Shown: in pieces, positions 15,872-24,933 of the stretch | How the letters are laid out: the number at the start of each line of letters is the position of its first letter | Numbering within the stretch: the first letter of the stretch is position 1 | NCBI RefSeq assembly: GCF_022627955.1 | Contig: NZ_JABXGD010000005.1 | Coordinates: forward strand, 124,001-188,000 | Direction: 5' to 3' | From: Microbacterium sp. C5A9 | Lineage (GTDB): Bacteria > Actinomycetota > Actinomycetes > Actinomycetales > Microbacteriaceae | DNA length: 64,000 nt | Translations under genes and position numbers: made by a program | Notes under the pieces: model-generated | Told to the model about the DNA's origin: nothing | Database searches by the model: none | Seen by the model: the letters and a program-made list of their open reading frames with translations, nothing else

Positions 15872-17608
15872 TCACCGAAACCCGGCCGTCGATCTCTGGG
15901 CGAGCCAGAAGCTGCGGTACAGCCCTTCGCTCGCGAGCAGATCGTCGTGCGTGCCGCGTTGCGCCACTCGCCCGTCGTCGAAGACGACGATCTGCTCGGC
16001 GGTCGACACGGGGTCGAGACGATGCGCGATCAGCACCGTCGTGCGGTTCCGGCGCAGCACGCCGATCGCTGCCTCGACCGCATCGCGGTGGTGCAGTCCG
16101 ACATCCGCCGTCGCCTCGTCGAGAATCACCACCGCAGGGTCGGCGAGCAGTGCCCGGGCGATGGCGAGCTGCTGGATGCGGCCCTCGTCGAGCGGATCGT
16201 CGAGGGCGACGGATGTCAGGGATCCGACCGCCCAGTCGGCTCCCACCGCGACGAGCACGGCGACCATCTCGTCGTCGCTCGCATCGGGCGCGACGAGGCG
16301 CAGATTGTCGGCGATCGACCCGCGGAACTGATGCAGCTCCTGCGACACGTAGTAGGGAGCGGTCGTCTCGGGGGTGAAGGCGACGCGGCCGGACGACGGC
16401 GGATGGTGTCCGGCGATGACCCGGGCGAGCGTGCTCTTGCCCGATCCGGAAGACCCGACGAGCGCGGCGGTCGTGCCCGGCTCCACCCGCAGCGTGACAT
16501 CGCTGATGCCCCGTCCGGTCGTCGGGTACCGGTAGCCGACATCCTGCAGATCCACGGCGACCGCCTCACGGTCGCCGGTCGGGCGTGCAGCCCCGGATGC
16601 CGTCGGTCTCTGCTCCGGGGTCATGTCGATCACGCCCACGAGACGCGCGAGGCCGATCGCCGCCCGCTGGATGTCGTCGAGCCCGAAGATCAGCTGCCCG
16701 ACCGGATCGAACAGGCGGTGGAACACGAGCGCGGCCGCCGTGACCATCCCCACGCTGATCGCACCGTTCGCGTGCAGCAGGAAGCCGGTGACGAGGATCG
16801 CCCCGAGGCCGACCAGTTCGCCGCCGTTGATCCAGCGGAACAGCCGGTTGCGCACCCGCACGCCCTCGATCTGCATCCGGATGGACTGCTCGGCCCGCAC
16901 CCTGACCCGTTCGAGGGCGTGGTCCTGCTCGTTCAGTGCGGTGAGCGTTTCGATGCCCTCGACGGCCTCGAGCACCGCCTGGCTGCGCGCGGCCTCGCGC
17001 ACCCGCACCTCGCGGAACACGGCCCGGGAGCGGCGGAGGAAGGCCCGGGTGCCGAGCACGTAGAGCGGTGCCGATGCCACGCCCGCGAGCGCGAGCCACG
17101 GGTCGATAGCGGTCAGCGCGATCACCGAGACGCCGATCGCGAAGCCGGCCGACAGCAGCACGGGCACGACGTTGCCGCCGGCCTCGGCGACCGCGTCGAC
17201 GTCGCCCGTGACGCGGGAGAGCAGATCGGCTGTCTCGCCGTCATCGACCGTGCTCACCGGCAGGCGCATCGCCGAGGAGAACACGTCCTCCCGCAGATCG
17301 GCGAGCACATCCTGCACGAGCCCGGTCAGCACGCGAGCCGCCCACAGCATCACGACTGCCGCGCCGATAGCTCCGGCTCCGGCTCCAGCCACCCAGCCCG
17401 CGATCACGGCGAACCCCGCGTCGGTCGAGACGGCATCGACGATCCGACCGAGGCAGGCGGGGAGCACGACGCCGAGAGCGGATGCCACGAGGAACAGCAC
17501 CGCGACGCCGACGGTACGCGCACGGTGGCGGCGCACCAGCATCCCGATGACGGCGCGCACCCTCGCGCCCGTCGCGATGGGCAGCAGAGGTGTCGAGGTC
17601 TCACTCAT
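15872..17608 (-). CDS. ABC half-transporter with fused membrane and ATPase domains, subunit A
   Basis: A 578-residue type-IV ABC half-transporter: a six-helix membrane domain (about 1-330), then an ATPase domain. Walker A is intact (GSSGSGKST, about 385-393), as are Walker B (VVILDEA, about 493-499) and the H-loop (IAHRL). The signature motif is not: LSGGQ is replaced by LDEGR (about 473-477). The partner gene upstream shows the opposite defects. It is the last gene of the siderophore operon and overlaps its partner; GGAGA precedes the ATG at 17608. By analogy with YbtPQ and IrtAB it may move the ferric siderophore inward, though export is possible. Confidence 0.92.
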   Translation of the reverse strand: MSETSTPLLPIATGARVRAVIGMLVRRHRARTVGVAVLFLVASALGVVLPACLGRIVDAVSTDAGFAVIAGWVAGAGAGAIGAAVVMLWAARVLTGLVQDVLADLREDVFSSAMRLPVSTVDDGETADLLSRVTGDVDAVAEAGGNVVPVLLSAGFAIGVSVIALTAIDPWLALAGVASAPLYVLGTRAFLRRSRAVFREVRVREAARSQAVLEAVEGIETLTALNEQDHALERVRVRAEQSIRMQIEGVRVRNRLFRWINGGELVGLGAILVTGFLLHANGAISVGMVTAAALVFHRLFDPVGQLIFGLDDIQRAAIGLARLVGVIDMTPEQRPTASGAARPTGDREAVAVDLQDVGYRYPTTGRGISDVTLRVEPGTTAALVGSSGSGKSTLARVIAGHHPPSSGRVAFTPETTAPYYVSQELHQFRGSIADNLRLVAPDASDDEMVAVLVAVGADWAVGSLTSVALDDPLDEGRIQQLAIARALLADPAVVILDEATADVGLHHRDAVEAAIGVLRRNRTTVLIAHRLDPVSTAEQIVVFDDGRVAQRGTHDDLLASEGLYRSFWLAQRSTAGFR

Positions 17609-19247
17609 CACGGGTCTCCGATCGGTCGTCTGCGAGATCGATGACGCGGTCGCATGCCCCGAGCAGGGCGGGGGAGGTGCTGATCACCACGGTCGTCCTG
17701 TCGAGCCGGCCGAGCGCACGAGCGATGTGCGCCTCGGTGATCGCGTCCACCGCGGAGGTCGGTTCGTCGAGCACCAGGATGTCGGCCTCGGTGTGCAGGC
17801 CGCGCGCGATGCCGATGCGCTGCCGCTGCCCGCCGGAGAGGCGCCGGCCCGCTTCGCCGACCTGCGCGTCCCACCCGCCCACCGCGATGACGGTGTCGTG
17901 CAGGGACGCCGCGTCGACGAGCTCCGGCGTCGGCGCCGTCGCGGCACCGGGGCCGCGCACGGCCTCGCGCATCGTGCCGCTCACGATGGTGTGGCGGTGC
18001 GGCAGGGCCACGACGCGGCGGCGGTAGCCCGCGGCATCCAGATCGCTCAGGTCGTGGAGGGCGCCGTCGATCGCGATCGACACCCTGCCGCGGCCAGGCG
18101 GCATCCGCATGCCCAGAAGACGCGAGAGCGCACGAGCCGCGTCGCTGTCGGCGGGCCGGATGCCGAGCAGCTCGCCCGTCCGCACGTCGATCCGCGACGA
18201 CTCGTGGGGGTCGGGGAGGAAGGTCAGAGCGACGTCGCCCGCGGGGCGGCAAGCGGACTCGGGCGTCGGCGCCGAGGGGGCGTGCAGGAGGTCGTCGGCG
18301 TTGATCATGCCGGCGAGTCGCTTCGCCGAGGCGACCTTGTGGATCCAGTTCGAGGGGAACGACCCGGCGTACGCCAGCGAGCCGCTGAGGAACTGCGCGA
18401 GGCCCAGCACGGTCACCAGCTCGCCGATGCTGATCTGCCCCTCGGCGGCGAACCAGGCCGACAGCCCCGCGAGCGCCGTCGTGGCCACCGCGGCGAGGGT
18501 CGCGCTCACGGCCTCGTAGGCCGCGAGCGATCGGCCGGCCGCCGTCGCGGCGATGCGGCTGGTGTCGCTCGCGGCGACGTAGCGTCGCACCGCCTCCTCG
18601 CGGGCGCCGATGCCGACGAGCACCCGGAACCCCGACATGAAGTCGGCGGCCACGGCACCCGCCTCGGTCGCCGCGTGCTGCTCGGCGTATCCTCGCCGCT
18701 CGAGCGGCCGGGAGACGATCCGCATCACGACCATCATCGCGATCGTCGAGGCGAAGACCACGAGCGTCGCGATCGGCGAGATCACGAGCATCGCGAGCGC
18801 CGCGCCGACGATCGCCGCGATCGTGGCGCACTGCTGCGCGACCGACCACGCGACGCCCGCGATGCGGTACGTGTCGGACGTCACGTAGGTGAGGGCTTCC
18901 CCCGGGGTGACCGATCGTCGCGAGAGGCGTGGGCGCAGCATCCTCGACAGCGTGAGGTGGCGCAGCGCCTGCTCGCCGTACCCGTAGACGCCGACCATCA
19001 GCCGCGAGGCCGCCTGATAGCTCGCGGTGAGCACGAGGAAGGTGCCGACCAGGATGCCGATCCAGAGCGCCAGAGCGGCGGTGTCCGAGGGGAGCACGGC
19101 GCGGTCGATCGTGGCGCCGATGATGATCGGGATCGCGGCTTCGGCGAGCGAGTGCACCACGAGCAGCGTCGTGGCCGCCGCCAGCGTCAGCCCGCGGCCC
19201 TGCGAGGTGAGAGCCAGCGCGAAGAGCCGTCGAGGGGTGGTCGTCAC
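17601..19247 (-). CDS. ABC half-transporter with fused membrane and degenerate ATPase domain, subunit B
   Basis: A 548-residue half-transporter. The membrane domain fills about 1-310. The ATPase domain keeps a perfect signature motif (LSGGQRQR, about 470-477) and Walker B (ILVLDEPTSAVD), but the Walker A loop is gone: where GxxGxGKS/T should be, about 356-372 reads RTGELLGIRPADSDAAR. The H-loop histidine is also replaced (VISTSPALL). It therefore cannot bind ATP in the usual way by itself and should pair with subunit A. The GTG at 19247 overlaps the upstream ATPase gene stop as GTGA. Confidence 0.9.
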   Translation of the reverse strand: MTTTPRRLFALALTSQGRGLTLAAATTLLVVHSLAEAAIPIIIGATIDRAVLPSDTAALALWIGILVGTFLVLTASYQAASRLMVGVYGYGEQALRHLTLSRMLRPRLSRRSVTPGEALTYVTSDTYRIAGVAWSVAQQCATIAAIVGAALAMLVISPIATLVVFASTIAMMVVMRIVSRPLERRGYAEQHAATEAGAVAADFMSGFRVLVGIGAREEAVRRYVAASDTSRIAATAAGRSLAAYEAVSATLAAVATTALAGLSAWFAAEGQISIGELVTVLGLAQFLSGSLAYAGSFPSNWIHKVASAKRLAGMINADDLLHAPSAPTPESACRPAGDVALTFLPDPHESSRIDVRTGELLGIRPADSDAARALSRLLGMRMPPGRGRVSIAIDGALHDLSDLDAAGYRRRVVALPHRHTIVSGTMREAVRGPGAATAPTPELVDAASLHDTVIAVGGWDAQVGEAGRRLSGGQRQRIGIARGLHTEADILVLDEPTSAVDAITEAHIARALGRLDRTTVVISTSPALLGACDRVIDLADDRSETRDE

Positions 19248-20032
19248 GGCGTCCGCCGTCCGAGCGGCAGCACGAGCGGGGTGCCGGACACGGGATCGGT
19301 GATCACCCGGCACGGCAGGTCGTACACGGCCTCGACGAGCTCCGCCGTGATGATCTCGCGGGGATCCCCCTGCGCGACGATCTCCCCGTCGCGCATCGCC
19401 ACGAGGTGCGTCGCATAGCGCGCGGCGTGGTTGAGGTCGTGCAGGACGGCGACCAGCGTGGTTCCGCTGCGATGCAGGTCGGCGAACAGCTCCATCAGGT
19501 CGATCTGGTGCGCGATGTCGAGGAAGGTCGTCGGCTCGTCGAGCAGCAGGTGCCTGGTCTGCTGGGCCAGGGCCATCGCCACCCAGACGCGCTGCCGCTG
19601 ACCGCCCGAGAGCTCGTCGACCAGCCGGCGCGAGAGGTCGGTGACACCGGTGGCGGCCATCGCCTCCGATACCGCGCGCTCGTCGGCGCTGCTCCAGGTG
19701 CGCATCGCGCTCTGGTGCGGGAACCTACCGCGGCCGACGAGATCGGCCACTGTGATGCCGTCCGGGGCGATCGACGACTGGGGGAGGAGCCCGAGCCTGC
19801 GCGCGGCTTCCTTCGGCTTGAGAGTGCGCAGCTCCGCGCCGTCGAGCAGCACGGTGCCGGTGCTCGGGCGCAGCAGACGGGCGAAGCCGCGGAGGAGAGT
19901 CGACTTGCCGCAGGCGTTGGGGCCGATGATGATCGTGAACGAGTCGTCCGGCACCTCCAGCGACAGGTGCGAGACGATCGGGGTGTCTCCGTAGCCCAGG
20001 GTGATGTCGCGGGCCAGCAGCGAGGTGGTCAT
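19244..20032 (-). CDS. iron-siderophore ABC transporter ATP-binding protein
   Basis: A 262-residue ATPase of the FepC/FecE group, energising siderophore import through the two adjacent permeases. Walker A is GPNACGKST (about 38-46), with Ala where Gly is usual, the signature is LSGGQRQRVWVAMALAQ, and Walker B is LLLDEPTTFLD followed by the H-loop in AVLHDLNHAARYATHLV. The ATG at 20032 is chosen because the ATPase fold starts there; the frame runs on upstream as a shadow of the permease. The gene is 11 bases after the permease and overlaps the following half-transporter by four bases. Confidence 0.95.
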   Translation of the reverse strand: MTTSLLARDITLGYGDTPIVSHLSLEVPDDSFTIIIGPNACGKSTLLRGFARLLRPSTGTVLLDGAELRTLKPKEAARRLGLLPQSSIAPDGITVADLVGRGRFPHQSAMRTWSSADERAVSEAMAATGVTDLSRRLVDELSGGQRQRVWVAMALAQQTRHLLLDEPTTFLDIAHQIDLMELFADLHRSGTTLVAVLHDLNHAARYATHLVAMRDGEIVAQGDPREIITAELVEAVYDLPCRVITDPVSGTPLVLPLGRRTP

Positions 20033-20043
20033 CGATGTTCCTT

Positions 20044-21141
20044 TCAGGCGCGACGCGCGTACTGGGCGGCGAGCAGCCAGGCGAGGTAGAGGCCGCCGAC
20101 CGAGACGGTCACGACGCCGACCGGCACGGCGACGAGCTGGGCGACGGCGTCGGAGACGACGACGAGCGCCGCGCCGGTGAGCATGACGGGGACGGTGCCC
20201 ATGGGCGTGTTCGAGCGGGTGAGCCGCTGTGAGATCTGCGGCGCGGCCAGGGCGATGAACGAGATCGGGCCCGCGGCGGCCGTGACCAGCGCGACCAGGG
20301 CGACGCCGAAGACCATCGCGGCGAGCCTCGTGCGCCCGGGGCTGATGCCGAGAGCGGTCGCCGCGTCGTCGCCCATCTCGAGCACCGGCAGCGTGCGGTT
20401 CAGCGGGTGCGACGCGAGCGTCACGACCGCGAAGACGATCGCGGCGGGGACGAGCTGGTCGAACCCGAGGGAGGCGAGCGAGCCGGCTCCCCAGGTCGCC
20501 GCCATCATCGCCTTCTCGACGCTGACCGAGATCAGGATCCAGGAGGTGAGCGAGCCGAGCCCCGCCGAGACGCCGATGCCCACGATGATCAGGCGGAACG
20601 ACGACAGGGTGTTCTTGCTGGCGAGCACGGAGACGAGCAGCGCCGTGAGCAGTCCGCCGACGAGCGCGCCGACCGCTTTGAACATGTAGGTGTTCAGCTC
20701 GAGCACCACCATCATCAGCGTCACCCCGAACTGCGCGCCGACGCCGAAGCCGATGATGTCGGGGGAGCCGAGGGGGTTGCGGGTGAGGGACTGGAAGATG
20801 CCCCCGGCGAGGGCGAGCGCGGCGCCGCAGAGCACGGCGAACAGCACGCGCGGCAGTCTCCACTCGAAGACGACCTGGCGGATGTCGGGGTCGGACGACG
20901 GGTCGACGATCGCACGGATGACCGAGGGGAAGTCGACCTCGTAGGCGCCGATCGTCATCGATGCGAGACCGGCTGCGATGATCACGACGACGAGCACCGC
21001 GCTGACGACGATCGCGCGCACCGGGATGAGGGCGGCGATGCGGGACGTCTCGATGCGCACGAGGCGCCGACCGTGGTCGACCGGGGTGAACTCGGGGGTG
21101 CGCCGGTCGTGAGAGGGCCGCTGGCGCTGATCGATGCTCAC
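20044..21141 (-). CDS. iron-siderophore ABC transporter permease (FecCD family), second
   Basis: A 365-residue permease with about ten hydrophobic segments. FecCD landmarks are present: WRLPRVLFAVLCGAALALAGGIFQSLTRNPLGSPDIIGFGVGAQFG and AAAGPISFIALAAPQISQRL, the cytoplasmic contact with the ATPase. The N-terminal 45 residues are charged and cytoplasmic. The GTG at 21141 overlaps the stop of the previous permease (GTGA), and RBS-like GGCGAG lies upstream within that gene, so translation is coupled. Works with the adjacent permease as a heterodimer. Confidence 0.94.
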   Translation of the reverse strand: MSIDQRQRPSHDRRTPEFTPVDHGRRLVRIETSRIAALIPVRAIVVSAVLVVVIIAAGLASMTIGAYEVDFPSVIRAIVDPSSDPDIRQVVFEWRLPRVLFAVLCGAALALAGGIFQSLTRNPLGSPDIIGFGVGAQFGVTLMMVVLELNTYMFKAVGALVGGLLTALLVSVLASKNTLSSFRLIIVGIGVSAGLGSLTSWILISVSVEKAMMAATWGAGSLASLGFDQLVPAAIVFAVVTLASHPLNRTLPVLEMGDDAATALGISPGRTRLAAMVFGVALVALVTAAAGPISFIALAAPQISQRLTRSNTPMGTVPVMLTGAALVVVSDAVAQLVAVPVGVVTVSVGGLYLAWLLAAQYARRA

Positions 21142-22211
21142 AGTCCGCTCACCCGCTTGCGACGCACGAGGATGATGAGGATCGGCGCGCCGAGCAGGGC
21201 CGTGACGATGCCGACGCGCAGTTCGCCGCTGGGCAGCACGATGCGGCCGAGGACGTCGGCGAGCAGCAGGAAGGCCGGGCCGATGACCATCGAGTACGTG
21301 AGCACCCACCGCTGATCGGGTCCGGTGAACCAGCGCACGACGTGCGGGATCATGAGTCCGACGAACGCGATCGGACCGGCGGCGGCGACGCTCGTGCCGG
21401 CGAGGATCGTGACGGCGATGATGACCAGCACGCGCGTCACGCGCACGCGGGCGCCGAGGGACTGCGCCAGGTCGTCGCCGAGGGCGAGGGCGTTGAGGGG
21501 GCGCGCGCACAGCAGCGCGATGATCAGCCCGACCGCGATGAGCGGGGCCGCCCAGGCGAGCTGGTCGAGCGTGCGGCCCCCGATGGATCCGACTCCCCAG
21601 AAGCGCATGACCTGCAGGGTGCCGAGGTCGCGGAGCACGATCGCGGTGGTGAAGCCGGTGAACGCGGCGCCGAGCGCGACGCCCGCGAGGGTCAGCTTCA
21701 TCGGGGTCGCACCGGATCGCCCGAACGAGCCGAGCACGGAGACGAGCACGGTGAGCACGAAGGCGCCGAGCAGCGCGAAGGGCACGTAGGCGCCGGGGGT
21801 GGTGAGCCCGAGGATGCCGACGGCGAACGTGACGGCGAAGGATGCTCCGGCGTTCACGCCCAGGATGCCGGGGTCTGCGAGGGGATTGCGGGTGAACGCC
21901 TGGATGAGCCCGCCGCACACGGCCAGCGCCGCTCCCACGACGATGCCGAGCAGGGTGCGGGGGACGCGCAGCTCCGCCACCATCAGGTGCAGCGGGTCGT
22001 CGTCGTCGTAGGCGAACAGCGCGGTGACGACCGTCACCGGGTCGATCGCGCGGTTTCCGACCGCGAGCGAGGCGATGGCTGCGGCGATCAGCACGATCAC
22101 CGCGACGATCAGGCCCGCGGTCAGCGCGCCGGTGCGGCGCGGGGAGTCGTCTGCACGACCCCCCGCGCCCGTGTTCGAGACGTCCGTGCCGTCTTCCGTC
22201 GCCAGGGACAT
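21138..22211 (-). CDS. iron-siderophore ABC transporter permease (FecCD family), first
   Basis: A 357-residue FecCD permease with about ten membrane segments. Typical motifs are LRVPRTLLGIVVGAALAVCGGLIQAFTRNPLADPGILGVNAGASF and AAAGPIAFVGLMIPHVVRWFTGPDQRW. Residues 1-30 are hydrophilic. The ATG at 22211 follows the binding-protein stop by eight bases, consistent with one operon running from 23281 down to 15872. It forms the channel with the second permease. Confidence 0.95.
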   Translation of the reverse strand: MSLATEDGTDVSNTGAGGRADDSPRRTGALTAGLIVAVIVLIAAAIASLAVGNRAIDPVTVVTALFAYDDDDPLHLMVAELRVPRTLLGIVVGAALAVCGGLIQAFTRNPLADPGILGVNAGASFAVTFAVGILGLTTPGAYVPFALLGAFVLTVLVSVLGSFGRSGATPMKLTLAGVALGAAFTGFTTAIVLRDLGTLQVMRFWGVGSIGGRTLDQLAWAAPLIAVGLIIALLCARPLNALALGDDLAQSLGARVRVTRVLVIIAVTILAGTSVAAAGPIAFVGLMIPHVVRWFTGPDQRWVLTYSMVIGPAFLLLADVLGRIVLPSGELRVGIVTALLGAPILIILVRRKRVSGL

Positions 22212-22219
22212 CTCTCGGA

Positions 22220-23281
22220 TCACTCGCCTGCGATCGTCGGCTCGCCCTGCAGCGCGGCTGCGAGGTCGGCGACGTAGGTCGGCAGGATGTACTTCAGCGA
22301 GAGCACGGTCGGCGCGCTGATCGCGGAGGCCTGGGCATCGTCGGCGTAGATCACGTACGACCCCGCGGCGATGGGCTCCCAGCGGGAGACGACCTTGTTC
22401 TCGACGGTGTAGGTGCCCTCGTCCACGCTGCTGCCCCAGGCGGCGAACAGGTCGGCCTGCACGTCGTAGAGCTTCTCGAGGCTGACGCCGGTGTACCAGT
22501 TGTCGCCCTCGGCGGTCGCGAGGAAGCTGTCCATCGCCGATGTCGAGGTGAATCCGAGCGCCTCGGTGATGCGCACGCGCGGGTCGTACTCGAGGTAGAC
22601 GCCGAGGTCGGTGCCGCCCTCGTTCAGGGTCAGGCCCCAGACGAACGTCTTGTCGTCGAACTCGGGGTGCGCGTCGGCGAGGGTGGTGATCATCTCCTCG
22701 GTCTCGGCGATCAGCTCCTCGGCCTTCTCCTCCTCCGACATCGCGGTGCCGATCGTGCGGGTCATGTCCTCCCACGTGCTCGGGTCCCAGGCGCGCTCGA
22801 TGTAGGGAACCGTCGGGGCGATCTCGGTCAGACGCTCGTACTCGACGTCGGTGATGCCCGAGTAGAGGCTCAGGATGAGGTCGGGCTCGAGCGCCTTGAT
22901 CGCCTCGTAGTTGGGGCCGTCGTCGGTGAAGGGGATGATCTCGGGGGTCTCGCCGTACTCCTCGGTGACGAAGTCCTCGAACCAGGGCTGGAAGCCGCTC
23001 TCGTCTGCGCCCCAGACCTCCTCCATCCCGACCGGGTTCGTGCCGAGCGCGGCGACGATGTCCGACGTCATCCACCCCAGGGTCACGATGCGCTGCGGCT
23101 TCTCGGGGATCACGGTCTCGCCGTGGGCGTGCTCGATGACCACGCCGTCGGTGGCGGCGGAGGCGGGCTCTGCGGTCTCGGCGGGGGCCGAGCAGCCGGC
23201 GAGGGTGAGGGCTGCCGCGAGGGCGGCCGCGACGAGGGTGGCACCACGGCGGGTCTTCGGGCGCGCAGAAGCGTGCGTCAT
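22220..23281 (-). CDS. iron-siderophore ABC transporter substrate-binding lipoprotein
   Basis: A 353-residue lipoprotein. The signal sequence ends in the lipobox LTLAGCS (Cys about 29), so it is anchored outside the membrane. The mature part is a FepB/FecB-like (FhuD-like) binding fold: VIPEKPQRIVTLGWMTSDIVAALGTNPVGM, ALEPDLILSLYSGITDVEYERLTEIAPTVPYI. AAGGAG precedes the ATG. It is the first gene of the import operon and lies 53 bases downstream of an iron box, so it is expected to be induced when iron is scarce. The siderophore is unknown; no synthesis genes are in the window. Confidence 0.95.
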   Translation of the reverse strand: MTHASARPKTRRGATLVAAALAAALTLAGCSAPAETAEPASAATDGVVIEHAHGETVIPEKPQRIVTLGWMTSDIVAALGTNPVGMEEVWGADESGFQPWFEDFVTEEYGETPEIIPFTDDGPNYEAIKALEPDLILSLYSGITDVEYERLTEIAPTVPYIERAWDPSTWEDMTRTIGTAMSEEEKAEELIAETEEMITTLADAHPEFDDKTFVWGLTLNEGGTDLGVYLEYDPRVRITEALGFTSTSAMDSFLATAEGDNWYTGVSLEKLYDVQADLFAAWGSSVDEGTYTVENKVVSRWEPIAAGSYVIYADDAQASAISAPTVLSLKYILPTYVADLAAALQGEPTIAGE

Positions 23282-23333
23282 GATTCTCCTTCAGAGAAAG
23301 GGGGCGGGTGTGCCGCGTCCACGCGGCGAGAAG

Positions 23334-23352
23334 TTAGGTAAGCATGCCCTAA
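23334..23352. promoter_or_regulatory. iron box (DtxR/IdeR/DmdR-type operator)
   Basis: TTAGGTAAGCATGCCCTAA is a 19-base near palindrome with the arms TTAGG and CCTAA. It agrees with the DtxR/IdeR consensus TTAGGTTAGGCTAACCTAA at 14 of 19 positions. It lies upstream of the siderophore binding-protein gene in the promoter region, so the iron-loaded repressor should shut the operon off. The regulator itself is not in the window. Confidence 0.85.
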
Positions 23353-23445
23353 CGGATCGATGCTAGAACGCGGACTCGCCTCGGAGTGTCGCCAGGCAGA
23401 CGACTTGTGTCGAAGAATCGACACGATGCCCTCATCCCGGGAGCG

Positions 23446-24288
23446 TCATCGCCAGTAGAGCTGGTGTGCGGAGTCGGCCTGCACGCGTGCGACGTGCTGT
23501 CGAGGGGTGAGGCCGAAGCGCTCTTTGAACGCCGCGGAGAACGCGCTCGTCGTGGCGTACCCGCAGCGATGCGCGGCGGCGCCGATGGGTGTGCCGTCGA
23601 CGATCAGCCGTGCCGCCAGAGTCATCCGCACCCCGGTGCGCCACCGGGTGAAGGTCATGCCCACATCGCGCTGGAAGACGCGCAGCACCGTGCGCTCGTG
23701 CAGGCCGTGGGCGAGGAACAGCTCATTCGCGCTGCGGTGGTCGCCGGGATCGGCGAGCACGGCCTGCACCAGCGGTCGCACGCGCTCGTCGGCCGGCAGC
23801 GGCACCTCGCCCCACCCGTCCGCGGCCTCGGCCGACGGGTGCTGCAGCATCTCGATGAGCACCGACTGGATGCGCACGCGGAGGTCGGTCGGCATGTCGT
23901 TGATGCCGAGGTGCAGCAGCATCTCCTGCACGGCCCGGGGGACCAGCACCTGGGTGACGTCCTCGATCGGGGTGATCAGGGACGAGTCTCCGATGTAGGT
24001 GTAGCAGCCGGTCGAATCGCGTTCGTGGCGTGCAGTGTGCGGGGTGTGCGCGGGGATCCACACCCCCTGCCCGGGGGCGAGGCGCCACATCGACTCCTGC
24101 AGCTGCACCCAGACCGTGCCGCGGTAGCACCAGGCGAGCATCGCGTCGGGGTGCGAGTGCGGCGGGGCGAGCGGTCGGGTGTCGGTGTCCTCGCCGGTCA
24201 CGACGCCGGTGCCCATCAGATACGGCGGTCGGATCGTCGAGGGCTGCTCCGGGCTCGCGCCCCATTCCTCAGGTCGATAGGAGTTCAC
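23446..24288 (-). CDS. AraC family transcriptional regulator
   Basis: A 280-residue regulator with an N-terminal cupin-like sensor (PPHSHPDAMLAWCYRGTVWVQLQESMWRLAPGQGVWIPAHTPHTARH, about 30-80) and a C-terminal double helix-turn-helix (FLAHGLHERTVLRVFQRDVGMTFTRWR and IGAAAHRCGYATTSAFSAAFKERFGLTPRQH). No ATG fits; GTG at 24288 starts a sensible N-terminus (VNSYRPEEWG) and is my choice. It lies 20 bases after the TetR gene and just upstream of the iron-box-controlled operon, in the manner of the siderophore-sensing activator YbtA, so it may activate that operon. Confidence 0.88.
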   Translation of the reverse strand: MNSYRPEEWGASPEQPSTIRPPYLMGTGVVTGEDTDTRPLAPPHSHPDAMLAWCYRGTVWVQLQESMWRLAPGQGVWIPAHTPHTARHERDSTGCYTYIGDSSLITPIEDVTQVLVPRAVQEMLLHLGINDMPTDLRVRIQSVLIEMLQHPSAEAADGWGEVPLPADERVRPLVQAVLADPGDHRSANELFLAHGLHERTVLRVFQRDVGMTFTRWRTGVRMTLAARLIVDGTPIGAAAHRCGYATTSAFSAAFKERFGLTPRQHVARVQADSAHQLYWR

Positions 24289-24308
24289 GTCGTGCTCTGC
24301 ATCGAGCG

Positions 24309-24926
24309 CTACCGACCGTCGCCCGCGGTGAGGGCGGCCTCCACCGGAGCCCAGCCGTTCTCGAGCACGGCGAAGCCTGCGTCGAGGATGCCGAGCTGGT
24401 CGTCGTGCTCGTTGACGAGCAGCTGCATCTGCAGGACGAAGCGCGAGTACACGCGGATCTCGGCCGGGGGGTCGGCGAGTCCGAGCTCCGCCGCGATGGC
24501 CTCGGCCAGGGCGTCTTCGTGGCGGAGCCACATCTTCGCGGCGTAGTCGCGCAGCGCCGGTGTCTCGGTGAGGAAGCGCAGGAAGATCCGGGTGACGTCG
24601 TCGCCGTGCTCGTCGATGTTGGCGCCGACCTCCGCCGTGTAGAAGTCGCGGATCGCCTGGTTGATCGTGAGGCCCTCCGCGCGATCGCGCACGGCGGCGA
24701 CGAGGCGATCGCGCTGCTCGTCGTCCTCGTCGAACACGAGCGCCTCCTTCTGGGGGAAGTGCGCGAACACGGTGGTGGGGGAGACGTCGGCGGCGTCCGC
24801 GACCTCGCGGATGCTGACGTTGTCGAAGCCCCGCTCGAGGAACATCATCGTCGCGACGTCGGAGATCGCCTTGCGGGTCGCGGCCTTCTTGCGTTCGCGG
24901 CGCCCGAGCGGCTCAGGATTCGTCAT
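24309..24926 (-). CDS. TetR family transcriptional regulator of the divergent MFS gene
   Basis: A 205-residue TetR protein; the helix-turn-helix is ISDVATMMFLERGFDNVSIREVADAADVSPTTVFAHFPQKEALV (about 20-62). The ATG at 24926 has TACAGT (24933-24938, complement) six bases before it, so the mRNA is probably leaderless; the six bases GGAGGC happen to resemble a Shine-Dalgarno. A perfect inverted repeat overlaps this -10 element, pointing to autorepression. It diverges from an MFS exporter and is probably cotranscribed with the AraC gene downstream. Confidence 0.93.
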   Translation of the reverse strand: MTNPEPLGRRERKKAATRKAISDVATMMFLERGFDNVSIREVADAADVSPTTVFAHFPQKEALVFDEDDEQRDRLVAAVRDRAEGLTINQAIRDFYTAEVGANIDEHGDDVTRIFLRFLTETPALRDYAAKMWLRHEDALAEAIAAELGLADPPAEIRVYSRFVLQMQLLVNEHDDQLGILDAGFAVLENGWAPVEAALTAGDGR

Positions 24927-24933
24927 GCCTCCA

